From positions 6,138,001 to 6,202,000 of the forward strand of contig NZ_CP019038.1 in assembly GCF_001941825.1 (NCBI RefSeq): a stretch of DNA of 64,000 nucleotides, given 5' to 3'. The translations under genes were made by a program, and so were the position numbers. The first letter of the stretch is position 1, and each line of letters begins with the position of its first letter. Positions 11,423 through 23,310 of this stretch are shown one piece after another. This DNA comes from Massilia putida. GTDB taxonomy: Bacteria; Pseudomonadota; Gammaproteobacteria; Burkholderiales; Burkholderiaceae_D. The notes beneath the pieces are model-generated. The model was not told the DNA's origin. It searched no databases and worked only from the letters and a program-made list of their open reading frames with translations.

Positions 11423-12559
11423 CTACCGGCGGAACGGGTTGCGGTCATTGAGCTCATCGATGTAATCGTCGATGCCGCCCGCCTCGCGTTCCAGGAACCG
11501 TTCTACGGCATCCGCGAAGGAGGGATGCGCGAGCCAGTGCGCCGACCAGGTCCGCGTCGGCAGGAAGCCGCGTGCCATCTTGTGCTCGCCCTGCGCGCCG
11601 CCCTCGAACACCTGGATGCCTTGCTCGATGCAGAATTCCAGCGGCTGGTAGTACGCCGTCTCGAAGTGCAGGCAGGGCACGTGTTCCAGCGCACCCCAGT
11701 AGCGGCCGTACAAGGTGGTCGCGTCGTGCACGACGAGGGACGCCGCGATCGGGTGGCCGTCCCGTTCCGCGACCACGAGCAGCAGGTTGTCCGGCATCGT
11801 CTTGCCGATGCGGCGGAAGAAGTCCAGGTTCAAATAGGGCTTGGAGAAGTGCTCGGCATAGGTGTTGCGGTAGCAGCGCGTGAAGAAGCGCCACGCTTCG
11901 TCGGTGATGTCCGGCCCGCGCACGCGCCGCAACGTCACGCCGGCCTCGCGCACCTTGCGGCGCTCGGCGCGGATGTTCTTGCGCTTCTTTTGTTCGAGGG
12001 TCGCGAGGAAGTCGTCGAAGGTCGCATAGCCCGCGTTCATCCAGTGGAACTGCACGCCGCTGCGCAGCAGGAAGCCGGCGTCCGCGAGCTGTTTGGCCTG
12101 ATCGTCCGGCGGGAACAGCACATGCGTGGACGACACATCGCTCGCTTTCTGTGTGGCGACCAGCACGTCGACGAGCGCCGCCCGCGCCCGCGCGTCGCGC
12201 GCGAGCAGGCGCGGGCCGCTGACGGGCGTGAACGGGATCGCGGACAGCAGCTTCGGATAATAGTCGAGTCCATGCTCCTGGTAGGCGTTGGCCCACGCCC
12301 AGTCGAACACGTACTCGCCGTACGAATGGCCTTTCACGTACAGGGGCAGGGCGGCCGCCAGCTGCTCATCAGAGTCGTACAGCGCGATGTATTGCGGCTG
12401 CCAGCCGGTTTCGGGCGTCGCGCTGCCGGATTCGTGCAGGGCGTGCAGGAACGCGAAGGACAGGAACGGGTTCGGTTCCTGCTGCAGGGCGACGAGGGCG
12501 TCCCACTCGGCCTGCCCGATCTCGGACAGAGAAGAAACGATATGCGTGCGATAATTCAA
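11423..12559 (-). CDS. FemAB/GNAT-like N-acyltransferase (DUF482 / COG3146 family)
   Basis: Protein of 378 residues related to predicted acyltransferases of the DUF482 family; the acceptor is unknown. Characteristic stretches are NPFLSFAFLHALHESGSA near the N terminus, QKKRKNIRAERRKV in the middle, and a C-terminal acyl-CoA fold with LLLVVAERDGHPIAASLVV, TLYGRYWG, HFETAYYQPLEFCIEQG and FEGGAQGEHKMARGF. No ATG is available near the conserved start. A TTG at 12559 preceded by GGAAG at normal spacing is the best start, so this is a non-ATG gene. It diverges from nadE across about 50 bases. Confidence 0.83.
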   Translation of the reverse strand: MNYRTHIVSSLSEIGQAEWDALVALQQEPNPFLSFAFLHALHESGSATPETGWQPQYIALYDSDEQLAAALPLYVKGHSYGEYVFDWAWANAYQEHGLDYYPKLLSAIPFTPVSGPRLLARDARARAALVDVLVATQKASDVSSTHVLFPPDDQAKQLADAGFLLRSGVQFHWMNAGYATFDDFLATLEQKKRKNIRAERRKVREAGVTLRRVRGPDITDEAWRFFTRCYRNTYAEHFSKPYLNLDFFRRIGKTMPDNLLLVVAERDGHPIAASLVVHDATTLYGRYWGALEHVPCLHFETAYYQPLEFCIEQGIQVFEGGAQGEHKMARGFLPTRTWSAHWLAHPSFADAVERFLEREAGGIDDYIDELNDRNPFRR

Positions 12560-12613
12560 GATGACTTCCGCGAGTTGACTTCCGTGATTGCGATGACTCA
12601 GCTGTAACGACCT

Positions 12614-14677
12614 ATGGACAAGCGATTCTTCAACCTGTATTCCCACGATTTCGCGCGCGTGGCCGTCGCCAGCCCGCGCTGCCGCGTCGCCGACCCGGCC
12701 TTCAATGCGCAGGAAACGATCCGCCTCGCACGTGAAGCTGCCGATGCGGGCGCCGTGCTGGCAGCCTTCCCCGAACTGGGGCTGTCGGCCTACACCTGCG
12801 ACGACCTGTTCCACCAGCGCGCGCTGCTCGACGCCGTGCTGGACGCGCTGGCCGACGTGGTCGCGGCATCAAGCACGCTGCCGCTGGCGCTCGTCGTCGG
12901 CGCGCCGCTGCGCGTCAACCACGTGCTGTTCAACTGCGCCGTCGTCGTCGCGGGCGGCCGCATCCTGGGCGTGGTCCCGAAAAGCTACCTGCCCAATTAT
13001 GGCGAATTTTATGAAAGTCGGCAGTTCAGCGCGGCGGACAACGCGGCCGTCGACCGGATTACGCTGCTGGGCCAGGACGTGCCGTTCGGTCCGGAACAGA
13101 TCTTCGCGCTGGAAAGCCAGCCGCTGTTCCGCTTCCACGTCGAGATCTGCGAAGACGTGTGGGTGCCGATCCCGCCATCGTCGTACGCCGCGCTGGCCGG
13201 CGCGACGGTGCTGGTGAACCTGTCGGCGTCGAACGTTGTCGTCGGCAAGAGCGGCTATCGCCACCAGCTCGTGTCGCAGCAGTCGGCGCGTTGCCTGGCC
13301 GCGTACCTGTACACCTCGGCCGGACGGGGCGAATCGACGACGGACATGGCGTGGGACGGCCAGTCGCTGATCTACGAAAAGGGCGACCTGCTGGCGGAGT
13401 CCGAGCGTTTCCTGGGCGATTCGCACATCATCTTCGGCGATGTCGACCTGGAACGCCTGTCCGTCGACCGTATGCACACGACGACGTTCGCGCAATCCGT
13501 GCGCCGCCACGCGCACGAGGTGGAAAAATTCCGCGTGCAGGCGTTCGCCGTGCCGCTGCCGCTCGACCGGGACCTGCCGCTGGCGCGCCTCGTCGAACGC
13601 TTTCCTTACGTGCCGGCCGACGGCCGGCGCCGCGATGCGCGCTGCACCGAGGTCTACAACATCCAGGTGCAGGCGCTCGTGCAGCGGCTGCAGTCGTCCG
13701 GACACCAGAAGGTCGTCATCGGCATTTCCGGCGGCCTCGATTCGACGCACGCGCTGCTCGTCTGCGCCAAGGCGATGGACAAGCTGAAGCTGCCGCGCAC
13801 GAACATCCTCGCGTACACGATGCCGGGCTTCGCCACCAGCGAACGGACCTTGCGCCAGGCGCGCGAACTGATGCGCGTCGTCGGCTGCACGGCGCACGAG
13901 ATCGACATCCGCCCCAGCTGCATCCAGATGCTGAAGGACCTCGGCCACCCGTACGCGGAAGGCGCGGAGCAGTACGACGTCACGTTCGAGAACGTGCAGG
14001 CGGGCGAGCGCACGAGCCACTTGTTCCGTCTCGCGAACCACCACCACGCGATCGTGATCGGCACGGGCGATTTGTCCGAGCTGGCGCTGGGCTGGTGCAC
14101 GTATGGCGTGGGCGACCACATGTCGCACTACAACGTCAACGCGAGCGTGCCCAAGACGCTCATTTCCCACCTCGTGCGCTGGGTCGCGGATACGAAGCAG
14201 ATTGGAGAAACAGGTTCCGACGTCCTGATCCACGTGCTGGAAACGGAGATCTCGCCGGAACTCGTGCCCGGCAAGCAGGGAACCGGAAAGGAAGAGGGCA
14301 AGCCGGCGCAGGTGACGGAAGATTTCATCGGCCCGTACGAACTGCAGGATTTTAATTTGTACTACACGATCCGCTACGGCTTCGGTCCGGCCAAGGTCGC
14401 CTTCTTGTCGTGGAGCGCGTGGCGGGACAGAGCGAACGGTCCGTGGCCGGAAGGCGGCAGCCCCGCGCGCAACCAGTACGACCTCGCCGCGATCAAGAAA
14501 AACCTGGGCATCTTCCTGTGGCGCTTCTTCAAGACGAGCCAGTTCAAGCGCTCGTGCGTGCCGAACGGGCCGAAGGTCGGCAACGGCGGCTCGCTGTCCC
14601 CGCGCGGCGACTGGCGCGCGCCGAGCGATTCGGAAGCGACCGTGTGGATGAACCAGCTGGCGAGGATTCCGGATTGA
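12614..14677 (+). CDS. nadE: Glutamine-dependent NAD(+) synthetase
   Basis: Converts deamido-NAD to NAD using glutamine and ATP, the last step of NAD synthesis. The 687-residue length matches the large two-domain form. Residues about 1-290 are a nitrilase-fold glutaminase with the triad in [13 protein letters not shown] (Glu), [14 protein letters not shown] (Lys) and [11 protein letters not shown] (Cys). The C-terminal synthetase has the PP-loop GISGGLDST and the conserved [16 protein letters not shown] segment. The start is the ATG at 12614; no strong ribosome site is visible. glnB follows 44 bases later on the same strand. PII control of this class of NadE has been reported in other bacteria, so the pairing is functionally suggestive. 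Confidence 0.96.
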   Translation: MDKRFFNLYSHDFARVAVASPRCRVADPAFNAQETIRLAREAADAGAVLAAFPELGLSAYTCDDLFHQRALLDAVLDALADVVAASSTLPLALVVGAPLRVNHVLFNCAVVVAGGRILGVVPKSYLPNYGEFYESRQFSAADNAAVDRITLLGQDVPFGPEQIFALESQPLFRFHVEICEDVWVPIPPSSYAALAGATVLVNLSASNVVVGKSGYRHQLVSQQSARCLAAYLYTSAGRGESTTDMAWDGQSLIYEKGDLLAESERFLGDSHIIFGDVDLERLSVDRMHTTTFAQSVRRHAHEVEKFRVQAFAVPLPLDRDLPLARLVERFPYVPADGRRRDARCTEVYNIQVQALVQRLQSSGHQKVVIGISGGLDSTHALLVCAKAMDKLKLPRTNILAYTMPGFATSERTLRQARELMRVVGCTAHEIDIRPSCIQMLKDLGHPYAEGAEQYDVTFENVQAGERTSHLFRLANHHHAIVIGTGDLSELALGWCTYGVGDHMSHYNVNASVPKTLISHLVRWVADTKQIGETGSDVLIHVLETEISPELVPGKQGTGKEEGKPAQVTEDFIGPYELQDFNLYYTIRYGFGPAKVAFLSWSAWRDRANGPWPEGGSPARNQYDLAAIKKNLGIFLWRFFKTSQFKRSCVPNGPKVGNGGSLSPRGDWRAPSDSEATVWMNQLARIPD

Positions 14678-14712
14678 CCGGGCGTCATGCGATAATCCCG
14701 GGAAATTGTTAG

Positions 14713-15060
<348 letters not shown>

Positions 15061-15100
15061 TCGTCGTCCTCGCGAACGCGGAATACTGCCACCGGCACTA

Positions 15101-15118
15101 TTCCCGCCTGCGCGGGAA
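15101..15118. repeat. Short REP-like hairpin
   Basis: TTCCCGC, a 4-base loop and GCGGGAA form a perfect 7-bp stem, followed by CGACGGGTTT. A related tail, GGGACGACGGGTTT, recurs at about 33835-33848 in another intergenic gap. This fits the short dispersed GC-rich palindromes common in betaproteobacterial chromosomes and may also help to end the glnB and TRIC-channel transcripts, which converge here. Confidence 0.5.
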
Positions 15119-15132
15119 CGACGGGTTTGGGT

Positions 15133-15738
15133 TTACCTCCCCAGCCTCAGATCGAACTTCCACGTCACCAGCCGGAACACCACGATGAACATCGCGCTGG
15201 ACCACAGCGCGAAATCGTGCGGGAAGCCGTTCATCCCCAGCAGCAGGAACATCCAGTTGCCGACGAACGCGCAGATGGCGTAGGGCTTGCCGTCCCTGAA
15301 CACCATCGGCACCTCGTTGCAGACGATGTCGCGCATCACGCCGCCGAAGATCCCCGTGATCACGCCCATCATCGACGCGATGAACAGCGGCATGTGCGCG
15401 TCCAGCGCGGACGACACGCCGGCGACGGAAAACAGGCCCAGGCCGACGGCATCGGCGATGACGATCAGCCGTTCCGACACGATCTGGCGCAGCGTCCGGA
15501 TCAGCGGCGTCGCGACGAGGGCCAGCACGAAGATCAGGATCGCGTACTCCTGATGGATCACCCAGAACAGCGGCCGTTTATCCAGCAGGATGTCGCGCAG
15601 CGTGCCGCCGCCGAACGCGGCGATGAACGCGACCGTGAACACGCCCACCACATCCATGCGCTTGCGCCGGGCCTCGATGAAACCGGAGAACGCACCCACC
15701 AGGATCGCGACGATTTCGATGACGGTGATGAGGTGCAT
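15133..15738 (-). CDS. TRIC-like / UPF0126 trimeric intracellular cation channel protein
   Basis: Integral membrane protein of 201 residues with about seven hydrophobic helices. It shows the internal duplication of the bacterial TRIC family: GAFSGFIEARRKRMD with GGGTLRDILLD in the first half and GVSSALDAHMP with GGVMRDIVCNEVP in the second. Bacterial members form potassium-permeable trimeric channels. It is encoded 16 bases downstream of the bacteriophytochrome gene on the same strand, so the two may share a transcript, although no functional link is known. Confidence 0.9.
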   Translation of the reverse strand: MHLITVIEIVAILVGAFSGFIEARRKRMDVVGVFTVAFIAAFGGGTLRDILLDKRPLFWVIHQEYAILIFVLALVATPLIRTLRQIVSERLIVIADAVGLGLFSVAGVSSALDAHMPLFIASMMGVITGIFGGVMRDIVCNEVPMVFRDGKPYAICAFVGNWMFLLLGMNGFPHDFALWSSAMFIVVFRLVTWKFDLRLGR

Positions 15739-15754
15739 GCGCGACCGCAGGGCG

Positions 15755-17971
15755 TCAGGACGCCTGGCGCGGCGCCAGCGGCAGGCGCACGGAGAACACG
15801 ACGTTGCCGTTCTCGTGGCGGTAGGCGATCTCGCCTTTGTGCTCGCGCACGATCTGCTGCGCGATGTACAGCCCGAGGCCCATGCCCGTGCGGTTGCGCG
15901 GATTGTTCAGCGAGCCGCGCTTGAACGGATTGAACAGCGTGGCTTCCGTTTCCGGCGCGATCGGGCTGCCCGCGTTCGCCACGTCCAGCACGGCCTGGCC
16001 GTCCTGCGGGGCGAGCCGGATGACGATGGGGTGGTTCGGTTCGCCGTGCTGGCGCGCGTTCGACAGCAGGTTCGAGATCACCTGGCCCAGGCGGCCGCTG
16101 TCCGCCAGCACGAACGCCGGCCCGGTCGCGTGCACGTCGTAGACGATGGTCGGGTAGGCGAGGCGCGCTTCCTCGACCATGTCGCAGGCGAGCGCCGCGA
16201 GGTCGACCGGCTGCAGGTCGATGCCGAGGGAGAGGCCGCGGTCGATGCGGCTCATGTCCAGCACCTGGCCGATCATGCGCTGCATGCGGTTGCTGGACGA
16301 CTGGATGCGCTTGCCCAGCGTGCCCTTGTTGCTGCCGCCGTCCGTCCGCTCCAGCACCATGCCGGCCATATTGATCGAGTTGAGCGGGTCGCGCAGGTCG
16401 TGGCCCAGCATCGCGAGCAGCTGGGCGCGCGTCGCTTCCGTCTGGGCGCGGCGCGCGTTCGACACGCGCGTGAGTTCCCCGAGCATCATGCGCGCATGCG
16501 TGAGGATGCCGTCTTCCCACGGGTGGGCGCGGCCGCGTACGGTTTCATGCCAGGCGTCGAACGAACCGCGTGGCGTCAGGCGCTCGCCCATCGGGCCGGA
16601 CATGCTCTTGTCCGGCTTGCCGCCCCACGCCACTTCCTCGACCTGTTCCGTGCGCAGCAGCACGCACCAGCCGTCGGTGGGCGGGTCGAACGGGAGGCCG
16701 AGCAGGCCCGCCCATTTGCCGAGCAGGGGCCGGACCGCGTCCGGCCATTCCTTCACGCAGCCGTAGGTGAGGATGTCGTTCGCGTCGGCGGGCAGCGCGG
16801 CGGCGACGGCTTCGCCCAATGCGCGGTCGATGCCGCGGCACACGACGCGGCCGTACTGGCCGACGATCAGCGCCTGCGCGTGCGCCGACTCCAGCAGCCC
16901 GTCGCCGTGCTGCACGAGGGCCTCGAGCGGGTCTTCTTCCAGCAGCAGCGATTCCACGAGGCTCGTGCGCACTTGCGCCGCGTGTTCCACGAGTGCCGCG
17001 TCCTCGCGCGCTTCGATACCTTGCACGGTCGACGCGATCACCTGGGCCAGCACGTCGGCCGCCATCCGCACGGAGTAGGGCACGCGCTTGGGTGTCATGT
17101 GGTGACACGCGATCAGGCCCCAGAGCCGGTCGCCGACGACGATCGACACGCTCATCGATGCGGCGACGCCCATGTTCTGCAGGTATTCGACGTGGATCGG
17201 CGACACGCTGCGCAGCACGGCGAAGCTCATGTCCAGCGGCTCGCTATCGGGCGCGCCTTCGCGCGCCGCCCCCAGCAGCGACACGGGCCGGTAGCCGACG
17301 TCGGCGATCATGCGCAGCGTGTTCAGCACGTACAGGCGGCGCGCCTGCGGCGGGATGTCGCCGGCCGGATAGCGCTGGCCGAGATAGGGAACGAGGTCGT
17401 CGCGGCGGGCCTCGGCGGCGATGTCGCCCGAGTCGTCGCTGCGGAAGCGGTAGGCCATCACGCGGTCGAAGCCCGTGAATTCGCGTACCTGGCGTACGGC
17501 CGTCTCCAGCAGGCCGTCGACGGTGCGCTGGCGGCGCAGGCGGTCGATCGACGAATGCGCCTTGATCGCGAACTGGGCGACTTCGTCCATGCCGACGTCG
17601 CGCACTTCGAATTCGACGAGGATGCGGTGCACGTGCGCGTGCACGACGCAGTCGTAGTCGCGCCCATCGATCGTCACCGCGGCGACCATGGCCGGCCCCT
17701 CGCCAGCAATCATCGTCGCGCTGCATTCCTGGATCAGTTCCGTGACGGCGTCCGGCAGGCCGAGCGCGCCGAACGGCTGTCCGAGCGCGGGTTCGCGGCC
17801 CGTGACGGCGGCGATGTTGGCGCTCCAGCCTTCGACGAGGCCGGCGTCCGACAGGAAGATGAGTGCGCCATGCGGCTGGATCGAGCCGGGGATGTGGATC
17901 GGTTCGTCCGCACAGTTCTGCAGATCGACCCGCCGCGGCGCTGCCATCGGTACTGGCGTACTGGACTCCAC
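15755..17971 (-). CDS. bphP: Bacteriophytochrome sensor histidine kinase
   Basis: Red/far-red light receptor of 738 residues. The PAS domain carries the biliverdin-attachment cysteine Cys20 in LQNCADEPIHIPGSIQPHG. The GAF domain has PAGDIPPQARRLY (Asp205; the family usually reads PASDIP), His260 in SPIHVEYLQNMGV and CHH at 290-291. The PHY tongue carries the PRxSF element as PRGSF (467-471). The histidine-kinase part has the H-box GHDLRDPLNS (His524), an N-box with LLSNARQHG, and GMGLGLYIA. The start is GTG at 17971 with AAGGA upstream. Neither heme oxygenase nor a cognate response regulator is adjacent. Confidence 0.94.
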   Translation of the reverse strand: MESSTPVPMAAPRRVDLQNCADEPIHIPGSIQPHGALIFLSDAGLVEGWSANIAAVTGREPALGQPFGALGLPDAVTELIQECSATMIAGEGPAMVAAVTIDGRDYDCVVHAHVHRILVEFEVRDVGMDEVAQFAIKAHSSIDRLRRQRTVDGLLETAVRQVREFTGFDRVMAYRFRSDDSGDIAAEARRDDLVPYLGQRYPAGDIPPQARRLYVLNTLRMIADVGYRPVSLLGAAREGAPDSEPLDMSFAVLRSVSPIHVEYLQNMGVAASMSVSIVVGDRLWGLIACHHMTPKRVPYSVRMAADVLAQVIASTVQGIEAREDAALVEHAAQVRTSLVESLLLEEDPLEALVQHGDGLLESAHAQALIVGQYGRVVCRGIDRALGEAVAAALPADANDILTYGCVKEWPDAVRPLLGKWAGLLGLPFDPPTDGWCVLLRTEQVEEVAWGGKPDKSMSGPMGERLTPRGSFDAWHETVRGRAHPWEDGILTHARMMLGELTRVSNARRAQTEATRAQLLAMLGHDLRDPLNSINMAGMVLERTDGGSNKGTLGKRIQSSSNRMQRMIGQVLDMSRIDRGLSLGIDLQPVDLAALACDMVEEARLAYPTIVYDVHATGPAFVLADSGRLGQVISNLLSNARQHGEPNHPIVIRLAPQDGQAVLDVANAGSPIAPETEATLFNPFKRGSLNNPRNRTGMGLGLYIAQQIVREHKGEIAYRHENGNVVFSVRLPLAPRQAS

Positions 17972-18072
17972 GCATTCATCCTTATGCTGGCGGCACCACG
18001 TCGGTGCTACGGAGCCAACATCTTACCCGTTTCGTCAAACCGTTGCGATTTTTGACAACGAAACGGGACTGC

Positions 18073-18738
18073 TCAGTCTTCGAGCGCGGGACGCAGCAGG
18101 ACGATCAGCGCGCCGTTGCCGCCGTCGGCCCGGTTCGCGACGCAGAAGGCGACCACTTCGCGCGTCTGCACGAGCCAGCTGTGGACCATGCCGCGCAGGA
18201 CGGGTTCGCCGCCGGCCGAGCCATAGCCCACGCCGTGGATGATGCGCACGCAGCGGATGCCGCGCTTGTTGGATTTGCGCAGATACGTGTCGACGTGGCG
18301 CCGCGCCTCGTCGCGCGTGAGGCCGTGCAGGTCCAGCTCGTCCTCGACGGGCCAGTGGCGCTTGCGCAGTTTTTTCACGACGTCGGGACCGACGCCGGGT
18401 GCCGACCAGCTGAGGGAGGGATCTTCGTCGAGCAGGCCGTCGACGTCGAACTGGTCGGACAGCATCGACTCGCGCAGCACGGCGGCCGTTTCTTCTTCCT
18501 GCGTGCGCGGACGCGTCGGCAGCGGCTGGCCACGCGTTTCGAACTCGTGCATCGGCCGCCACACGTAGCGGTCCGATTCGGGCATCTTGACGACGTCCTT
18601 CACGGCCGAGCCGAATTCGACGGCGTTCTCGCGCGCGATCCGCTCGCGCTTCTCGCGCTCGGCCTTTTCGATGGCGCGCTGCCTTTCGTCTTCCTTGAGC
18701 TTGTCGCGCAAGGATTTCAATTCCGAAAATTGTTTCAT
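18073..18738 (-). CDS. Smr-domain protein
   Basis: Protein of 221 residues with a C-terminal Smr domain, the nuclease-like fold found at the end of MutS2. The signature LDLHGLTRDEARRHVD and the IIHGVGYGS motif are intact (about residues 133-180). The N terminus is a highly charged coiled coil (residues about 1-40, rich in Glu, Lys and Arg). Stand-alone Smr proteins of this type can cleave nucleic acids and some act on RNA at stalled ribosomes; the target here is not known. It lies between the phytochrome gene and trxB on the same strand. Confidence 0.88.
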   Translation of the reverse strand: MKQFSELKSLRDKLKEDERQRAIEKAEREKRERIARENAVEFGSAVKDVVKMPESDRYVWRPMHEFETRGQPLPTRPRTQEEETAAVLRESMLSDQFDVDGLLDEDPSLSWSAPGVGPDVVKKLRKRHWPVEDELDLHGLTRDEARRHVDTYLRKSNKRGIRCVRIIHGVGYGSAGGEPVLRGMVHSWLVQTREVVAFCVANRADGGNGALIVLLRPALED

Positions 18739-18815
18739 AATTGCTATCGCAATTTACTTCGCCTGCCTGCCCCCGGCAAGCAGGCGTTCCCGCCATCGAA
18801 CTACCTGCAAAAAAA

Positions 18816-19844
<1,029 letters not shown>

Positions 19845-19955
19845 TTATAGTCGATGATGCACACGAGCATGAATCGTGGGGCCTGCGCGGCAATATATCG
19901 CTTAGAATGGTCATCTTTGGGGCATTGTTACCCGGCAGTACCGTTTCAAACCGCA

Positions 19956-22610
19956 ATGAGCAAGAATAGTCCATCGACGAGCACGACCTATACTCACAAG
20001 CCGAGGCCACCGCGCCAGCCGCTGCCGAACCGGCTCGTGCGCCTGTTGTCGGAGGCGCGCTGGCTGGTCACGGCCGTCGCGCTGTTGTATTTCGTCCTCA
20101 TTTTGCTCAGTTATAACCGGGCCGATCCGGGCTTCTCGCACGAGAACGTCGTTCCCCACATCGCCAACCTGGGCGGCCGCGCCGGCGCCTGGCTGGCCGA
20201 TCTATTACTGTTCATCTTCGGCTTTTCCGCCTGGTGGTTGTGCGTCTGCTTCACGCGCGCCGTGTGGCAAGGCTACCGGCGCTTGCATTCGCGGTTCATC
20301 GTCCAGGAGGCGCAGCAGGAGCCCGAGCACCAGGGCGAGACACTGGTCCGCTGGATCGGCTTCGTGCTGATGTTCGCGGGCAGCGTCGGCCTCGAATACC
20401 TGCGCATGTGGTCATTGAAGGTCGAGCTGCCGCGCGCGGCCGGCGGCGTGCTGGGCCAGCTGATCGGCCATGCCGCCCACAACGCGTTCGGCTTCACGGG
20501 CGCGACCCTGCTCCTGCTGCTGCTGTTCGGCCTCGGCTTCTCCTGGTACTTCCAGGTGTCGTGGCTGGCCGTGGCCGAGCGCATCGGCGAGACCGTCGAG
20601 ACGACGTGGGACTGGTTCCGCCTGCGCTACGAAGACCGCGAAGACCGCCGCTACGGCGAAGTGGCGGCGCACAAGCGCGACGAGGTCGTCGTGCACGAGC
20701 GCGCCAAGTACGTGGAAAAACATGCCGGTTCGCCCGTGCGGATCGAGACCCCGCGCTACGACGAGGACGAGCCGCAGGAAGAGGCGCCGCCTGCCGCGCC
20801 GGGTTTCCTGGCCAAGATGAAGGCCAAGGTCAAGGCGCGCGGCGAAGCGAAGCTGGCCCGGGCCAAGGCGGAGCCGCGGATCGATGGCGGCGCTGCGCCG
20901 GCCGCGCCGATGGCGCCGGAGCCGTCGTTCGACGAACCGCGCGACGAACACGAGCCTGCGCTCGTGCCCACGCCGCGCGCGCCCGCGAAGCCGGCCGCGC
21001 CGCCGGCGTCGGCGGCCGCACCGAATCCGTCGCCGATCAAGATCGAACCGCCGATGACCACCGTGCCGCGCTCCGAGCGCGCCGAAAAGGAACGCCAGTC
21101 GCACCTGTTCGAAGTCCACGGCGACAGCACGCTGCCGCCGCTGGCGCTGCTGGACGACGCGCCGCCCGCGCAGGAATCCGTCGCCATCGAGACCCTGGAA
21201 TTCACCAGCCGCCTGATCGAAAAGAAGCTGTCCGACTTCGGCGTCGAGGCGAAGGTCGTGGCCGCGTATCCGGGCCCGGTCGTCACCCGCTACGAGATCG
21301 AACCGGCGACGGGCGTGAAGGGCAGCCAGATCGTCAACCTGGCGCGCGACCTGGCGCGTTCGCTGTCGCTGACGTCGATCCGCGTGGTCGAGACGATCCC
21401 CGGCAAGAACTACATGGCGCTGGAACTGCCGAACCCGAAGCGCCAGATCGTGCGCCTGACCGAGATCCTCGGCTCGAAAGTCTATGGCGACAGCGCGTCC
21501 AGCCTGACGGTCGCGCTGGGCAAGGACATCGCCGGCAAGCCGGTCGTCGCCGACCTCGCGAAGATGCCGCACCTGCTGGTGGCGGGTACGACGGGTTCCG
21601 GTAAATCCGTTGGCATCAACGCGACCATCCTGTCGCTGCTGTACAAGGCCGATCCGGCCGACGTGCGCCTGATCCTGATCGACCCGAAAATGCTCGAAAT
21701 GTCGGTGTACGAAGGCATCCCGCACCTGCTGGCGCCCGTCGTCACCGACATGCGCCAGGCCGGCCACGCGCTGAACTGGGCCGTGAACGAGATGGAGCGC
21801 CGTTATAAGCTGATGTCGAAGCTGGGCGTGCGCAACCTGGCCGGCTACAACGGCAAGATCGCGGAAGCCGCGAAGCGCGAGGAACACATCCCGAACCCGT
21901 TCTCGCTGACGCCGGACGCGCCGGAGCCGCTGGATAAACTGCCGACGATCGTCATCATCATCGACGAGCTGGCCGACCTGATGATGGTGGTCGGCAAGAA
22001 GGTCGAGGAACTGATCGCCCGTATCGCCCAGAAGGCGCGCGCGGCCGGCATCCACCTGATTCTCGCGACGCAGCGTCCGTCCGTGGACGTCATCACGGGC
22101 CTGATCAAGGCGAACATCCCGACGCGTATCGCGTTCCAGGTGTCGTCCAAGATCGACTCGCGCACCATCCTCGACCAGATGGGCGCCGAGACGCTGCTGG
22201 GCATGGGCGACATGCTGTACATGCCGCCGGGGACCGGCCTGCCGATCCGTGTGCACGGCGCGTTCGTCTCGGACGACGAAGTGCATCGAGTTGTAAAACA
22301 TCTCCAGTCGACGGGCGAACCGAATTACATTGAGGGTATCCTCGAAGGCGGCGTGGCGGAAGACGGCGGCGGCGCCGACGGCGTGCCGGCGGGCGAAGGC
22401 GGCGGCGAGTCCGACGCGATGTACGACCAGGCCGTGGCCGTGGTGCTGAAGAACCGGCGGGCGTCGATCTCGCTCGTGCAGCGCCACCTGCGCATCGGCT
22501 ACAACCGCGCCGCGCGCCTGCTCGAGCAGATGGAGCAGAGCGGCATCGTGTCGCCGATGCAGTCGAACGGCAACCGGGACATCCTGGTGCCTGCAACGAA
22601 CGCGGAATGA
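19956..22610 (+). CDS. ftsK: DNA translocase FtsK
   Basis: Septal DNA pump of 884 residues that clears the chromosome terminus and activates XerCD recombination. The N-terminal domain has four to five membrane helices ([37 protein letters not shown] and others, within about 200 residues). A Pro/Ala/Lys-rich linker follows (about 270-380), then the RecA-like motor with Walker [13 protein letters not shown] and Walker [15 protein letters not shown]. The C-terminal gamma winged helix ([21 protein letters not shown]) reads KOPS sites. The linker is much shorter than in E. coli. The ATG at 19956 precedes the first recognisable domain; upstream ATGs give non-conserved sequence. Its stop overlaps lolA. 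Confidence 0.96.
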   Translation: MSKNSPSTSTTYTHKPRPPRQPLPNRLVRLLSEARWLVTAVALLYFVLILLSYNRADPGFSHENVVPHIANLGGRAGAWLADLLLFIFGFSAWWLCVCFTRAVWQGYRRLHSRFIVQEAQQEPEHQGETLVRWIGFVLMFAGSVGLEYLRMWSLKVELPRAAGGVLGQLIGHAAHNAFGFTGATLLLLLLFGLGFSWYFQVSWLAVAERIGETVETTWDWFRLRYEDREDRRYGEVAAHKRDEVVVHERAKYVEKHAGSPVRIETPRYDEDEPQEEAPPAAPGFLAKMKAKVKARGEAKLARAKAEPRIDGGAAPAAPMAPEPSFDEPRDEHEPALVPTPRAPAKPAAPPASAAAPNPSPIKIEPPMTTVPRSERAEKERQSHLFEVHGDSTLPPLALLDDAPPAQESVAIETLEFTSRLIEKKLSDFGVEAKVVAAYPGPVVTRYEIEPATGVKGSQIVNLARDLARSLSLTSIRVVETIPGKNYMALELPNPKRQIVRLTEILGSKVYGDSASSLTVALGKDIAGKPVVADLAKMPHLLVAGTTGSGKSVGINATILSLLYKADPADVRLILIDPKMLEMSVYEGIPHLLAPVVTDMRQAGHALNWAVNEMERRYKLMSKLGVRNLAGYNGKIAEAAKREEHIPNPFSLTPDAPEPLDKLPTIVIIIDELADLMMVVGKKVEELIARIAQKARAAGIHLILATQRPSVDVITGLIKANIPTRIAFQVSSKIDSRTILDQMGAETLLGMGDMLYMPPGTGLPIRVHGAFVSDDEVHRVVKHLQSTGEPNYIEGILEGGVAEDGGGADGVPAGEGGGESDAMYDQAVAVVLKNRRASISLVQRHLRIGYNRAARLLEQMEQSGIVSPMQSNGNRDILVPATNAE

Positions 22611-23230
22611 CAATGGTAAAATTGAAAAACATACTGATCGCCACCACCCTGCTGGTCGCGGGCGCGGCCCACGCCAGCGCGCTGGATCAATTCAAATCCT
22701 TCGTCGCCGGCACCAAGTCCGCTCGCGGCGAATTCACGCAGACGCAGGTCATGAAATCGGGCAAGCCGGGCAAGACCTCCAGCGGCACCTTCGTGTTTTC
22801 CCGCCCCGGCAAGTTCATTTGGACGTACCAGAAGCCGTACGAACAACTGCTGCAGGCCGACGGCGAAACCTTGTACTTGTACGACAAGGACCTGAACCAG
22901 GTCACGACGCGCAAGCTGGGCGGTGCGCTGGGCAGCTCGCCGGCCGCGATCCTGTTCGGCAGCAACGACCTGGAAAAGAATTTCACGCTGTCCGAAGCGG
23001 GTACGCACGACGGCCTGGAATGGCTGCACGCGACGCCGAAATCCAAGGATACGACGTTCGAGCAGATCGGCATCGGCCTGAAGGATGGCATGCCGCAGGC
23101 GATGGAACTGAAGGACAACTTCGGCCAGACCGTGCTGCTGAAATTCACGAGTTTCCAGCGCAACCCGGCGCTCGGCGCGCAGGCGTTCAAGTTCGACGTG
23201 CCGAAGGGTGCGGAAGTCGTCAATCAGTAA
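22607..23230 (+). CDS. lolA: Outer-membrane lipoprotein carrier protein LolA
   Basis: Periplasmic chaperone of 207 residues that takes lipoproteins from LolCDE to LolB. It has a cleavable signal peptide ([14 protein letters not shown], cut near AHA-S). The mature LolA fold includes [33 protein letters not shown] (split here across two strands) and [11 protein letters not shown]. The start overlaps the ftsK stop in ATGA, so translation is coupled; a second ATG lies two codons later. ftsK-lolA-rarA is a classic conserved order. Confidence 0.95.
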   Translation: MTMVKLKNILIATTLLVAGAAHASALDQFKSFVAGTKSARGEFTQTQVMKSGKPGKTSSGTFVFSRPGKFIWTYQKPYEQLLQADGETLYLYDKDLNQVTTRKLGGALGSSPAAILFGSNDLEKNFTLSEAGTHDGLEWLHATPKSKDTTFEQIGIGLKDGMPQAMELKDNFGQTVLLKFTSFQRNPALGAQAFKFDVPKGAEVVNQ

Positions 23231-23310
23231 GCCACTTGCGCTTTCGACGCAAAGGCCATACATAGGCAAGATGAACAATAACAACGCCTTGCGCGCCATG
23301 GGAGATGCCC

